Below, one piece after another: positions 1 to 8,584 of a stretch of 64,000 bases of DNA; position 1 is the stretch's first letter; every line of letters starts with the position of its first letter. Under the pieces are notes generated by a model. It did not search any database. It was not told the DNA's origin and saw only the letters and a list, made by a program, of their open reading frames with translations. The position numbers were made by a program, and so were the translations under genes. Source of the stretch: Syntrophus sp. (in: bacteria). Lineage in GTDB: Bacteria; Desulfobacterota; Syntrophorhabdia; Syntrophorhabdales; Syntrophorhabdaceae. The stretch is from assembly GCA_013824835.1 (NCBI GenBank), contig PNOM01000002.1, positions 1-64,000 on the forward strand, given 5' to 3'.

Positions 1-39
1 CTACTTGTAAGAAAGCAAACCTTTTTATTTTAATGTCAA

Positions 40-564
40 TCAGGTTTTTACTAAGAGTGGGTTCTGCCCGCCCCTTTCTTCATGTAAGGAGAGGAAGTAC
101 TCTTTAATCTCCGGGGTGGTGTAGCTGAAATCAAACCTGTCAATAAAAGCGGAGAGCGGGATATCCCTGGCCTCCCGAAACAGGGCATCCACCTTTGCGT
201 ATATTTCTCCGGCCTCATCCTCAATCCAGGCAGATGCATATACATCCCTGTCTTCTATGCGTAAAAACTGAGCCTTTGCCTTGTGCAGGGTGTTGCACAT
301 CACAGGTTTGAGGAATTCAGTTTCAGTCTTCCTGGTCATGCAGATCCTTTTTGTTTCCATAAAGATCACGTACCAGATCATCACATCCAGAATACCGAAG
401 ATCATGCCGCCGTGGAGCACATCCGTATACCCTTCAAACCGGCTGTCTACCAGAAGGTCGCAGCAGACAAGGTGGTCCTCATAGGTCATGTTCAGCTTGA
501 GTCCATCGGGTCTGTCCGGACCGCAAAAGAACGAATCTCTGTATACCGGCAATCTACCCTTCAT
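40..564 (-). CDS. PaaI-type hotdog-fold thioesterase-like protein
   Basis: A 174-residue protein with the hotdog-fold signature HGGMIFGILD at about residues 52-61. In PaaI/YbgC-type acyl-CoA thioesterases this HGG helix contacts the thioester. The central part (TEFLKPVMCNTLHKAKA) matches the usual beta-strand region of such enzymes, and a C-terminal extension of about 40 residues has no recognised motif. Its ATG overlaps the 3' end of rlmN by 11 nt, so the two are probably co-transcribed. Hydrolysis of a small acyl-CoA is a family inference; the substrate cannot be read from the sequence. Confidence 0.7.
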   Translation of the reverse strand: MKGRLPVYRDSFFCGPDRPDGLKLNMTYEDHLVCCDLLVDSRFEGYTDVLHGGMIFGILDVMIWYVIFMETKRICMTRKTETEFLKPVMCNTLHKAKAQFLRIEDRDVYASAWIEDEAGEIYAKVDALFREARDIPLSAFIDRFDFSYTTPEIKEYFLSLHEERGGQNPLLVKT

Positions 565-1594
565 TATGTTTTTCCTCCAGGTATTTCATCCCGAGTTGTC
601 CGCATCCCCCGAAGATGTCCTTTCCCCTTGAATCCCTTATCATGGTGGTGAAGCGTCTATTAAGGAGGTACATCTGGAATCGGTCAACCCTTTCAGGGGG
701 CGGGGTCTTGAATTCGATATAGGGTGACTCGTTATAAGGGATGAGGTTTATCTTGCATTTGACCCCCTCAAGAAGGTCTGCAAGCTCTTTGGCATCATCA
801 AGGGAATCGTTGATGTCCTTAATAAGAATGTACTCAAAGGTAATCCTGATCCTTCTGCTTCCCTTAAACCCTTTCACAAAACTCATGATCTCCCGTATGG
901 GGTAGAGTCTGTTGATAGGCATGAGAAAGGTCCTTTTCTTCTCATCTGCGGCATTAAGGGAAATGGCGATACTTGCGACCTTGGGCTCGATAGTCTTGAG
1001 TCCGTCGATGAGACCCACTGAGGAAAGGGTGATTTTCCTGTGAGAAAAATCGAGTCCGAGATGGTTTTTTAAGATTTCGAGGGCCCCGAGGACCGCATCA
1101 AGGTTATCAATGGGCTCTCCCATGCCCATCAGTACAATATTTGATATTCTCCGTTCCATATTAAGATATTTTTTAACACTGATTACCTGCCCTACGATCT
1201 CGGAAACAGTCAGATTTCGCCTGAAACCAATCTTTCCTGTCACGCAGAACTTACACCCCATCCTGCAACCGATCTGTGTGGAGATGCAGAGGGTATTCCT
1301 CTTTTCTTCAGGCATGAAGATACTCTCTATAATGCTGCCGTCGGCTGCGGAAAGACCGAATTTTATGGAGCCATCTTCCGAAGGGAACACTTCTTTTATG
1401 ACAGGGAGGTCCATGGAAAACATAGCGCTGAATATTGCCCTCAGGCTTTTCGAGATATTCGTCATCGCGGAAAAATCGGAGACACCCTGATTGTAGACCC
1501 ACCTATAGAGCTGTCGAGCCCGAAATTTCTCGTTGCCCAGCGCCCCGATTACCTTTTCAAGCTCAGACAGTGTAAAATCATAAAAATTATGCAT
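554..1594 (-). CDS. rlmN: 23S rRNA/tRNA adenine-C2 methyltransferase RlmN
   Basis: Radical SAM enzyme that methylates C2 of adenine in 23S rRNA and some tRNAs. The cluster motif CRMGCKFC (CxxxCxxC) is visible, followed by the family blocks VLMGMGEPIDNLDAV and SLNAADEKKR, and a C-terminal GGCGQLG segment carrying the Cys used as covalent intermediate. I chose the ATG at 1594 (346 aa), preceded by GGAG, over an upstream GTG at 1627 that has no ribosome binding site. It lies downstream of mnmE, so two RNA-modification enzymes are adjacent. Length is normal for RlmN. Confidence 0.93.
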   Translation of the reverse strand: MHNFYDFTLSELEKVIGALGNEKFRARQLYRWVYNQGVSDFSAMTNISKSLRAIFSAMFSMDLPVIKEVFPSEDGSIKFGLSAADGSIIESIFMPEEKRNTLCISTQIGCRMGCKFCVTGKIGFRRNLTVSEIVGQVISVKKYLNMERRISNIVLMGMGEPIDNLDAVLGALEILKNHLGLDFSHRKITLSSVGLIDGLKTIEPKVASIAISLNAADEKKRTFLMPINRLYPIREIMSFVKGFKGSRRIRITFEYILIKDINDSLDDAKELADLLEGVKCKINLIPYNESPYIEFKTPPPERVDRFQMYLLNRRFTTMIRDSRGKDIFGGCGQLGMKYLEEKHNEG

Positions 1595-1629
1595 AATTGA
1601 ATTATCTCCGTGGATGTTAAGACTCACAT

Positions 1630-1659
1630 AAGATACCAGAAAGGCGGCTCCCCATGCAA
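1630..1659 (-). promoter_or_regulatory. possible sigma-70 promoter for rlmN
   Basis: On the minus strand TTGCAT (1659-1654), an 18-bp spacer and TATCTT (1635-1630) precede the preferred rlmN ATG by about 36 nt. It is a weak match and would be an internal promoter between mnmE and rlmN. Confidence 0.3.
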
Positions 1660-1679
1660 TGATTTAATCCTGAAGGGGA

Positions 1680-3044
1680 TTACTTACCTATACAGAACCG
1701 GTGGAATATCTCCCGGAGTATTTCTTCACCGCATGTCTCACCGGTGATCTCCCCGAGAAAATGGGTTGATTCACGGAGATCAAAGGCAATAAATTCGAGG
1801 GGGGCCTTATCTTTGCTGCCCGTAATTGCCTTCTCTATCGCCTCAAGGGCGCGGGTAAGCATGGTCCTGTGACGCAGATTGGTAATGAGCAGGCTGCCAT
1901 GCCGCTTTTTACCCATTAATTTTTCATAGATTGCCTGTTTAAGGGTCTCAATACCCGTATCTTTCAGGGCAGAGACCTCGACAAGGGGGTGGCCCATCTC
2001 TATTACTGTTCCCGTCTCAAGGAGCCGGGGGAGGTCTATCTTGTTGATAATGACAATTTTGTTCCTCTCTTTTATCTGCTGATAGATGTCTGCATCTTCC
2101 TGCGAGAAGTACCGTGAACCATCAATTACCCATAGAATCAGGTCCGCCTCTGGAATCCGTTCCTTTACCCTTTTAATGCCTTCCCTCTCAACAATATCAT
2201 CCGAAGTACCTATGCCTGCCGTATCAACAATGCGCACCTTTATGCCCCTGATGTGGATTGTGTCTTCGATCATGTCCCGCGTAGTCCCGGGAAGGGGTGT
2301 TACAATGGCCTTTTCTTTGGTAAGGAGGGTGTTGAGAAGGCTTGATTTTCCCACATTTGTACGGCCGATGATCATCACCTCCAGGCCGTGCCTGACTGCA
2401 TTACCCTCATAGTAGGAATCGATGAGGCGCTTCAGGTCCTTTGTTACCTTCTCCAGGGGGGCAAAAAGCTCCTTTTCATTGACATCAATATCTTCCTCCG
2501 GGAAATCTATGAGGGCTTCCACCTCTACAAGGACATTTTTTATCTTTTCTTTGAAGCCGTTTATTTTTCCTGACAAAAGGCCTCGCAGGGTTTTCATTGC
2601 ATGGAGAAGTTCTTCGTCGGTTTCACTCTCAATAATATCGAGTACCGACTCTGCCTGGAGAAGGTCGATCCTTCCATTGAGGTACGCCCTCTGTGTAAAC
2701 TCTCCCGGCTCTGCAAGCCGTGCCCCTGATTGCATCATGAGGGAGAGGATCCTTTTCTGGACCGCATAACCACCATGGGCATAGACCTCACCGATATCCT
2801 CCCTCGTGTAGGTACGGGGGGCATCCATGAATACGGCAAAGACCTCATCGATCCTGTCAGAGCTTACGGGGTCTATGATATTGCCAAGATATAGACGGTG
2901 AGACACGAAACTGCCCCGCCGTTTTTTTGTCCTGAAGATGGTTTTAAGAATCAAATGAGCGAGTGGCCCGCTCAGCCTTAATATGCCGATCCCCCCTTCG
3001 CCCGAAGGGGTGGATATGGCACAGATGGTATCAACGCTTTCCAT
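1680..3044 (-). CDS. mnmE: tRNA uridine-5-carboxymethylaminomethyl GTPase MnmE
   Basis: The 454-residue GTPase partner of MnmG in modifying wobble uridine 34 of tRNA. The N-terminal folate-binding domain opens with DTICAISTPSGEGGIGILRL. The G domain has the P-loop GRTNVGKSSLLN (about 225-236), the G3 motif DTAG (about 274-277) and NKID. The protein ends with the family C-terminal CIGK, whose Cys is needed for activity. The last five codons of the upstream gene jag overlap its start, indicating one transcript. MnmG is not next to it, unlike in many genomes. Confidence 0.97.
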   Translation of the reverse strand: MESVDTICAISTPSGEGGIGILRLSGPLAHLILKTIFRTKKRRGSFVSHRLYLGNIIDPVSSDRIDEVFAVFMDAPRTYTREDIGEVYAHGGYAVQKRILSLMMQSGARLAEPGEFTQRAYLNGRIDLLQAESVLDIIESETDEELLHAMKTLRGLLSGKINGFKEKIKNVLVEVEALIDFPEEDIDVNEKELFAPLEKVTKDLKRLIDSYYEGNAVRHGLEVMIIGRTNVGKSSLLNTLLTKEKAIVTPLPGTTRDMIEDTIHIRGIKVRIVDTAGIGTSDDIVEREGIKRVKERIPEADLILWVIDGSRYFSQEDADIYQQIKERNKIVIINKIDLPRLLETGTVIEMGHPLVEVSALKDTGIETLKQAIYEKLMGKKRHGSLLITNLRHRTMLTRALEAIEKAITGSKDKAPLEFIAFDLRESTHFLGEITGETCGEEILREIFHRFCIGK

Positions 3045-3678
3045 TCATATTTCCGACAGGGGTGATTACCACCTTCTTGGTGTGGCCTTCGCCCTCACTC
3101 CTCGTCGTAATACCTTTATTGTGCTTGAACAGGGTATGAACAATTCTCCGTTCATAGGGGTTCAAGGGGTCTGTCTTAATCTTTTTCCCTGATTTCTTTG
3201 CCTTGTCTGCAATCCTCTTTGCCATAATGGTCAGGGCCTTTTTTCTCTTTTCCCGGTAACCATTGATGTCAACAAGGACCTTGAGTCCCTGTTTGTACCT
3301 TTTTGCAATGGCGAGGCGGAGTATGTGCTGAACTGACTCGAGGGTCTCGCCGTCTTTGCCTATCAGTATGTCCCCATCGTCACACTGGACGAGAAAGATA
3401 ATCCTGTCTTCATACTGGGAAACCTTTGTATTGAAAGAGAGTCCCACAAGATTGCTCATCTCCAGCAGAAACTGCTGGCCATACTCTTCAGGTGTGAGCT
3501 CCTTTTCCCTCAACCGTGCGGTGATCCGTATCTTTTTGCTTCCCAGTAAACCAAGTATACCCTTTGTGTCAACCTCTTTAACATCTATGTCAAGGTCTTT
3601 TTCCTCTGCATTAAGGGCTGCGGAGGCTTTCCTGATTGCCTCCTCATATGTCTTTCCCTCGACTTCTATAAAATCCAT
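3031..3678 (-). CDS. jag: Jag/KhpB family RNA-binding protein
   Basis: A 215-residue protein with three expected parts: an N-terminal Jag domain (MDFIEVEGKTYEEAI with the GxLG-type loop KGILGLLGSKK), a KH domain (FLVQCDDGDILIGKDGETL, about 90-140), and a C-terminal R3H-type region (DPLNPYERRIVH). Jag proteins bind RNA and are regularly encoded beside yidC, as here (9 nt from yidC). In Firmicutes they act in cell elongation with KhpA; the role in this lineage is not established. Its 3' end overlaps mnmE by 14 nt. Confidence 0.93.
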   Translation of the reverse strand: MDFIEVEGKTYEEAIRKASAALNAEEKDLDIDVKEVDTKGILGLLGSKKIRITARLREKELTPEEYGQQFLLEMSNLVGLSFNTKVSQYEDRIIFLVQCDDGDILIGKDGETLESVQHILRLAIAKRYKQGLKVLVDINGYREKRKKALTIMAKRIADKAKKSGKKIKTDPLNPYERRIVHTLFKHNKGITTRSEGEGHTKKVVITPVGNMNGKR

Positions 3679-3687
3679 GGTGCCTCC

Positions 3688-5280
3688 TCATGACGCTTTC
3701 TTGTTGATGTAATACTGTTGAGCAATGGATATCACGTTGTTCACAAGCCAGTAGAGGACAAGGCCCGCAGGGAAACTCCAGAACATAAAGGTAAAGACAA
3801 TAGGCATAATGAGCATAATCTTTTCCTGCATCGGGTCGGCGCTCGTGGGTGTCATTTTCTGCTGAATAAACTGGGTGAACCCCATGATTAAAGGTAATAT
3901 TCTTATGGGCAGGGCATATCCTGCAACGGTGAGAGTAAAAAGGTCTTCCGGCGATGAGAGGTCATTAATCCAGAACATAAATGGGGCATGCCTGAGCTCG
4001 ATTGCACCGGAAAGGGCCTTATAAAGGGCAAAGAAAACGGGTATCTGGATCACCATAGGCAGACATCCGCCCATTGGATTTATGCCCTTATTCTTGTAAA
4101 TTGACATCATCTCCTGATTCAGCTTCTGCTTGTCGTCTTTGAATTTTTCTTTCAGCTTCGCGATTACGGGCTGCATCTTCTGCATCTCTTTCATCGACTT
4201 ATAGCTCTTGACGCTCAGGGGGTAGAAGATAATCTTTATGAGAATGGTGAGAAGTATAATATCGATGCCATAATTGTGGGTAAGCTTGTTACAGAAGTTT
4301 AACCCCATAATCATAGGTTTTGCAATAATATCGAACCATCCGAAATCAACGATCTTTTCGGCGCCCACCTCTAAGGTTTTCAGTACCGTGGTTTTCTTTG
4401 GTCCGAAGTACATCTTTCCTGAAGCTCCCCCGTCTGCAAGGGTACAGCGGATCACAGGTATTCCGTTCTCACCCTTGATGATCGTCACAGGAGACTGAAA
4501 TGCAGCATCAGGCATCCAGATAAAGGCAAAAAAACCGTCGTCAAAACCCACATATTTGAAGGTCTTTTCCACATCAATAGCCTTTTCAACCTTCTCTATC
4601 TGCTCGAATTTCTTCCCTGTATAGAGGAATGGGCCTTTAAAGGTATAGCTCGACTCGTTCTTGTCGGTAATCATCGCGAAATCAAAGATGGCCTCTTTGC
4701 TGTCTCCTGCTTCGATCCGCATATCGACCGTATAGGTGCCCGGATAGAAGGTATATATTTTCCGGACAGGCTTTCCGTTGCTCATAGTTCCTGAAAATAC
4801 GAGGGTTTCCGGTTTTTCTTTTACGGTAATACTATTCCGGTCGGGCTTGAAGAGGGTGCTGTCATTGCCTGCCCCGCTGCTTATTGCAGCAAAGACTGTC
4901 GGCATATAGACATAAGGCTTTACGTCTTCAATCAGTTCTTTGTTTTTGTCACCCTTTACCGTTTCTTTGAAGCTTTTCAGCTGTACGCTGCTGATTCCCC
5001 CGCCAAGATCTGTAAGACTGATTTTCAGGAGGTCTGTTTCTACAACTACGATTTTAGAGGGTTTAAGCTCGACCTTCTGAGCAGGAGTTCCCTGTTTCGG
5101 GAAGGGGGTTCCAGCGGCTGCGGGAGTTGCAGGTGCGCCAGCCGGGGCTGTCTTGCCCTGTTCTGTCTGCTGCGCCTGCGGGGGCGGCTGTTTCAGGGGC
5201 TCCTTCGGGGTAAAATACTGCTGCATAAAAAATATCAGGACTATAGTCAAGCCGAGCGCTATCATGGTTCTTTTTTCCAT
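3688..5280 (-). CDS. yidC: membrane protein insertase YidC
   Basis: A 530-residue long-form YidC, typical of Gram-negative bacteria. It has an N-terminal signal-anchor helix (residues 5-16), a Pro/Ala/Gln-rich linker, a large periplasmic beta-domain (about 70-330) and a conserved C-terminal insertase core beginning at IILLTILIKIIFYPLS, with the hydrophilic groove and further transmembrane helices. It inserts and folds inner-membrane proteins with or without SecYEG. It is located in the conserved rpmH-rnpA-yidD-yidC-jag-mnmE order, 14 nt after yidD. Confidence 0.97.
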   Translation of the reverse strand: MEKRTMIALGLTIVLIFFMQQYFTPKEPLKQPPPQAQQTEQGKTAPAGAPATPAAAGTPFPKQGTPAQKVELKPSKIVVVETDLLKISLTDLGGGISSVQLKSFKETVKGDKNKELIEDVKPYVYMPTVFAAISSGAGNDSTLFKPDRNSITVKEKPETLVFSGTMSNGKPVRKIYTFYPGTYTVDMRIEAGDSKEAIFDFAMITDKNESSYTFKGPFLYTGKKFEQIEKVEKAIDVEKTFKYVGFDDGFFAFIWMPDAAFQSPVTIIKGENGIPVIRCTLADGGASGKMYFGPKKTTVLKTLEVGAEKIVDFGWFDIIAKPMIMGLNFCNKLTHNYGIDIILLTILIKIIFYPLSVKSYKSMKEMQKMQPVIAKLKEKFKDDKQKLNQEMMSIYKNKGINPMGGCLPMVIQIPVFFALYKALSGAIELRHAPFMFWINDLSSPEDLFTLTVAGYALPIRILPLIMGFTQFIQQKMTPTSADPMQEKIMLIMPIVFTFMFWSFPAGLVLYWLVNNVISIAQQYYINKKAS

Positions 5281-5294
5281 ATCAATTTCCTCCG

Positions 5295-5504
5295 TTATTT
5301 CACCGGGTCATATCCACCTGGATGCAGGGGGTTGCATTTGAGAATCCTCACAAGACCCAGCGCAACACCTTTTGAGATGCCTTTTTTCTCTATAGCCTCT
5401 TTCATATAGCAGGAACAGGTGGGATGGAACCTGCATTGAGTGGGGATGTATGGGGATATAAGTATCCTGTAAATATTCAGTAAATGTATGAGAATGTTTT
5501 TCAC
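5295..5504 (-). CDS. yidD: membrane insertion efficiency factor YidD
   Basis: A small protein with the family landmarks NIYRILISPYIP, CRFHPTCSCYMKEAIE and CNPLHPGGYDP, including the invariant cysteines. I chose the GTG at 5504 (69 aa): it forms a TAGTG stop/start overlap with rnpA, and the resulting N-terminus matches the family. A longer in-frame ATG at 5561 would run 58 nt into rnpA and add residues not seen in the family. YidD is a peripheral membrane protein thought to assist YidC. Confidence 0.9.
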   Translation of the reverse strand: MKNILIHLLNIYRILISPYIPTQCRFHPTCSCYMKEAIEKKGISKGVALGLVRILKCNPLHPGGYDPVK

Positions 5505-5842
5505 TACCGCGTTTTCACGTTTAATAATAATTGTTGGAGCTCTTCCCTCATATCTTTCCATCGTACCTGTTGAGGTATTTTTTTCACCTTTATAAGGCTG
5601 TCATAGTAATCGGCAAAAAGCATTTTGTGAAGTCGAAAAAACTCCTTGATGAGCCTCCTCATTCGGTTTCTCATCACTGCCCCCCCTGTCTTTTTGCGTA
5701 CACCTATAGCGATCCTCTTTATGGGATGCGGATTTTTGTTCCCCAAAAGGAGAAAATGGGTTGTTTCGCCTTGTTTCGCCCATTTTATACCTCGAAAATC
5801 CCCCTTTTTCAATATCTCGTTTTTCGTGAGAGTGTAGGCCAT
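5504..5842 (-). CDS. rnpA: ribonuclease P protein component
   Basis: A 112-residue basic protein. The RNase P signature is seen in GVRKKTGGAVMRNRMRRLIK, where the RNR-type motif binds the catalytic RNA. It assists 5' maturation of tRNA precursors. It lies between rpmH and yidD in the classical order and shares one base with the yidD start codon. Length is normal for the family. Confidence 0.95.
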   Translation of the reverse strand: MAYTLTKNEILKKGDFRGIKWAKQGETTHFLLLGNKNPHPIKRIAIGVRKKTGGAVMRNRMRRLIKEFFRLHKMLFADYYDSLIKVKKIPQQVRWKDMREELQQLLLNVKTR

Positions 5843-5935
5843 TTTATAAATGGTTCTGGATGATGAGTTAAAGATGGTGGTTTAAAAAACGCCAAAACCC
5901 AGGCAATGAATCAGCCGTTAAATGGTATCTACCCA

Positions 5936-6073
5936 TCAGGCAGAGAGTTGCTTTCTTCCTTTCGCACGCCTTCTCCTGACTACGTCTCTTCCTGATGCAG
6001 TTCTCATTCTCACAAGGAAACCATGGGTTCTTTTCCTGCTTTTATTGTGAGGTTGGAATGTTCTCTTGCTCAT
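5936..6073 (-). CDS. rpmH: 50S ribosomal protein L34
   Basis: A 45-residue, very basic protein read directly from the minus strand. It begins [19 protein letters not shown] and ends [13 protein letters not shown], the classical L34 pattern (xRTxQPxxxxRKRxHGF...RRRxKGRxxLS). The start ATG is preceded by GAGGTG six bases upstream. The gene is only 46 codons long, so it is easily missed by length cut-offs. It heads the rpmH-rnpA-yidD-yidC-jag-mnmE cluster; dnaA, which often lies on the other side of rpmH, is not present here. Confidence 0.96.
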   Translation of the reverse strand: MSKRTFQPHNKSRKRTHGFLVRMRTASGRDVVRRRRAKGRKQLSA

Positions 6074-6104
6074 GTTGTCACCTCAGTATGTTTTGAAGAT
6101 ATAA

Positions 6105-6133
6105 CTTAAACATAATATGTTCTGTAATGTCAA
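6105..6133 (-). promoter_or_regulatory. sigma-70 promoter for rpmH operon
   Basis: On the minus strand TTGACA (6133-6128), a 17-bp spacer and TTTAAG (6110-6105) lie about 32 nt before the rpmH start codon. The -35 is perfect and the -10 matches four of six positions. Confidence 0.5.
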
Positions 6134-6247
6134 TAAATACCCGCACTTCTCCTTGAGGGCATATTTGCCGGTCCCTGACGTTCTGCCTTTCCTTTTGCAG
6201 TCCCTTTCCCCCGGACACCGCATAGAGACAGGTTATTGTTTTAATTC

Positions 6248-6277
6248 TTGATTTTTTAACAGGAGACATTGTAAAAT
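6248..6277 (+). promoter_or_regulatory. possible sigma-70 promoter for the EF-G-like gene
   Basis: TTGATT (6248-6253), an 18-bp spacer and TAAAAT (6272-6277) are followed by a leader of about 40 nt with an AAAAGGAG ribosome binding site before the ATG at 6323. Confidence 0.45.
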
Positions 6278-6322
6278 TCACAGGATTCAGTCAATATTGA
6301 ATATCCTCGAAAAGGAGTCTAC

Positions 6323-8425
6323 ATGAAAAAGTATGAGCCTAGTATGATTAGAAATGCGGGAATATTTTCACATGGAGGAGAGGGTAAGACATCAATCGTT
6401 GAGGCTATGCTTTTTCTCTCAGGAGAGAACACGAGACTTGGCAGGGTAGATGACGGTACGTCTTTGATGGATTATGAGCCCGAAGAGATAGATCGCAAGG
6501 TAACGATCTCTTCATCCATGGCATGTTTTGAGTGGGACAAGCACAAGATCAATTTTATCGATACCCCTGGTGATGACAATTTTGTTGCTGATGCAAAATC
6601 GTGCATGAGGGTTCTTGACGGGGCAGTGGTTGTGGTGGGCGCAGTATCCGGTGTCCAGGTGCAGACGGAAAAGGTGTGGCAGTATGCCAATGAGTTCTCT
6701 ATTCCCGTCTGTGTATTCATCAACAAGATGGACAGGGAGAGGGCTGATTTTGAAAGGGCCCTCGGGAATATACAGAAGAGTTTTCCTGATAAATCCATTC
6801 TGGCCGTTCAACTGCCCATAGGTAAAGAGGAGGGATTCAAGGGTGTTATTGACCTCCTTGCCATGAAGGCGTATATCTACAAGGGGGACACCTCGGGGGC
6901 CTTTGATACGGTCGCGATCCCTCCGGAATTTGCCGATGAAGCAAATAAGTACAGAGAAAAACTCGTTGAGACCTCCGTTGAGATGGATGATGAGGTAATG
7001 GAGCGTTATCTTAACGGCGATGAAATAAAAGCGGATGAAATTTTGAAATGTTTGAACGAAGGCATATGGAACAGAAGGATTGTACCGGTAGTATGCGGTT
7101 CTGCAATGAAGAATATCGGTGTCCAGATGCTCCTCGATGCTATGGTGAAATTTTTTCCTGCCCCAACATATAAAATGGAAGCGGAAGGGATAGACCCGAA
7201 AACGGGAAAAACGATCACAAGGGAGACCTCTGCAGACAAGCCTTTCAGCGCCTTTATCTTTAAGACCATTACCGATCCCTTTGCGGGGAAACTGACCCTC
7301 TTCAGGGTATATTCCGGGGAGATCCATCCGGATATGACGGTTCTTAACACCACTACCGAGGAGAAGGAGAGGATCGGGCAGATATTCTACCTTGTAGGAA
7401 AAAAGCAGAAACCAGCAGGTTTTGCCTCTGCAGGGGATATCGCCGTTCTCGCAAAGTTGAAAGGATCAGGCTCAGGGGATACCCTGTGCGATGAAAAATC
7501 TCCGATAAAGTATGAAGGAGTCGCAGCCGCGCCGCCCCTCATATCCTTCTCTCTCCAGCCCAAGGCAAAAGGCGATGAAGATAAGCTCAACACCTCCCTT
7601 GCGAGGTTGATGGAAGAAGACCGGACGGTTAAATATACAAGGGATGAGCAGACCAAGGAATTTATACTCTCCGGCATGGGGCAGGTCCACATAGAGGTAC
7701 TCGTTGAGAAGCTCAAGAGAAAATTCGGGGTTGACGTTGAGCTTAAAGAACCGAAGGTGCCCTATAAAGAAACAATAAAAGGAACAGTCAAGGTGCAGGG
7801 ACGATATAAAAAACAGTCGGGCGGCAAGGGCCAGTACGGCGATACATGGCTTGAGCTTGCACCTCTCCCGAAGGGCACAGGCTTTGAGTTTGTGGACAAG
7901 GTAGTGGGAGGGGCTATCCCCAGACAGTATATTCCCGCAGTCGAAAAGGGCATTGTTGAGGCCATGCATCAGGGTATTCTTGCCGGTTACCCTGTAACGG
8001 ACTTCAAGGTCACCCTTTATGACGGTTCTTATCACGATGTAGATTCTTCCGAAATGGCTTTTAAGATTGCCGCATCCATGGGATTTAAGAAAGGGCTGGA
8101 ACTGGCTCACCCCACACTCCTTGAACCGATTATGAAGATAGAGGTTATTGTCCCCGATGAATACATGGGTGACATCATGGGTGATCTTAACTCGAGAAGG
8201 GGCAAGATCATCGGTGTGGAGTCAAAGGGAAATAACCAGGTCGTGAAGGCGGCAGTGCCCATGGCCGAGATTCTTAAGTATGCCCCTGACCTGAAATCCA
8301 TGACCGGCGGCAGAGGGACATTCACTATAGAATTTGATCACTACGAAGAGGTGCCTGCCCACAATTCAGCCAAGATCGTGGAGGCAGCGAAGAAGGAAAG
8401 AGAATTACTGGAAAAGGAAAAATAG
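6323..8425 (+). CDS. elongation factor G-like GTPase (EF-G paralogue family)
   Basis: A 700-residue translational GTPase with the full EF-G domain set: G domain, domain II, a domain III/IV region (KETIKGTVKVQGRYKKQSGG) and C-terminal domain V. It belongs to the EF-G-like group rather than canonical fusA. The P-loop reads SHGGEGKTS instead of AHIDAGKTT, and the G3 motif reads DTPGDDNF instead of DTPGHVDF, so the usual catalytic His is an Asp. NKMD (G4) is intact. Canonical EF-G should be encoded elsewhere with the str operon. The role of this paralogue group is not settled. A stem-loop follows the stop. Confidence 0.88.
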   Translation: MKKYEPSMIRNAGIFSHGGEGKTSIVEAMLFLSGENTRLGRVDDGTSLMDYEPEEIDRKVTISSSMACFEWDKHKINFIDTPGDDNFVADAKSCMRVLDGAVVVVGAVSGVQVQTEKVWQYANEFSIPVCVFINKMDRERADFERALGNIQKSFPDKSILAVQLPIGKEEGFKGVIDLLAMKAYIYKGDTSGAFDTVAIPPEFADEANKYREKLVETSVEMDDEVMERYLNGDEIKADEILKCLNEGIWNRRIVPVVCGSAMKNIGVQMLLDAMVKFFPAPTYKMEAEGIDPKTGKTITRETSADKPFSAFIFKTITDPFAGKLTLFRVYSGEIHPDMTVLNTTTEEKERIGQIFYLVGKKQKPAGFASAGDIAVLAKLKGSGSGDTLCDEKSPIKYEGVAAAPPLISFSLQPKAKGDEDKLNTSLARLMEEDRTVKYTRDEQTKEFILSGMGQVHIEVLVEKLKRKFGVDVELKEPKVPYKETIKGTVKVQGRYKKQSGGKGQYGDTWLELAPLPKGTGFEFVDKVVGGAIPRQYIPAVEKGIVEAMHQGILAGYPVTDFKVTLYDGSYHDVDSSEMAFKIAASMGFKKGLELAHPTLLEPIMKIEVIVPDEYMGDIMGDLNSRRGKIIGVESKGNNQVVKAAVPMAEILKYAPDLKSMTGGRGTFTIEFDHYEEVPAHNSAKIVEAAKKERELLEKEK

Positions 8426-8477
8426 CAGCACCGTAGGACAGGACTGTTGAGCAATAACGGAGGCGATTAAGGAAACA

Positions 8478-8518
8478 AGCAAGGGGTTGAGAAGCCGGGA
8501 GGCACTCAGCCCCTTGCT
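8478..8518 (+). terminator. probable intrinsic terminator after EF-G-like gene
   Basis: A 14-base stem, AGCAAGGGGTTGAG (8478-8491) with CTCAGCCCCTTGCT (8505-8518), has one G-T pair and a 13-nt loop. It is followed by a short T-rich stretch (TTATC). Confidence 0.65.
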
Positions 8519-8584
8519 TTATCAAGAGACAGGCCCCCATGGGGCAGAGGAATAGCAAGGCTATATATTAGTCGGGGCGCTGAT

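Noticed and set aside
6078-6281. 67-residue open frame on the minus strand between rpmH and the EF-G-like gene
   Set aside because: It lies over two divergent promoters, has no recognisable protein pattern, and would have to be transcribed through the rpmH promoter. Treated as chance.
6074-6322. Replication origin next to rpmH
   Set aside because: No run of TTATCCACA-like DnaA boxes and no dnaA gene; only two promoters were seen.
6512-7327. 271-residue open frame antisense to the EF-G-like gene
   Set aside because: Lies wholly within a well-supported GTPase gene on the other strand; composition is that of a reverse shadow.
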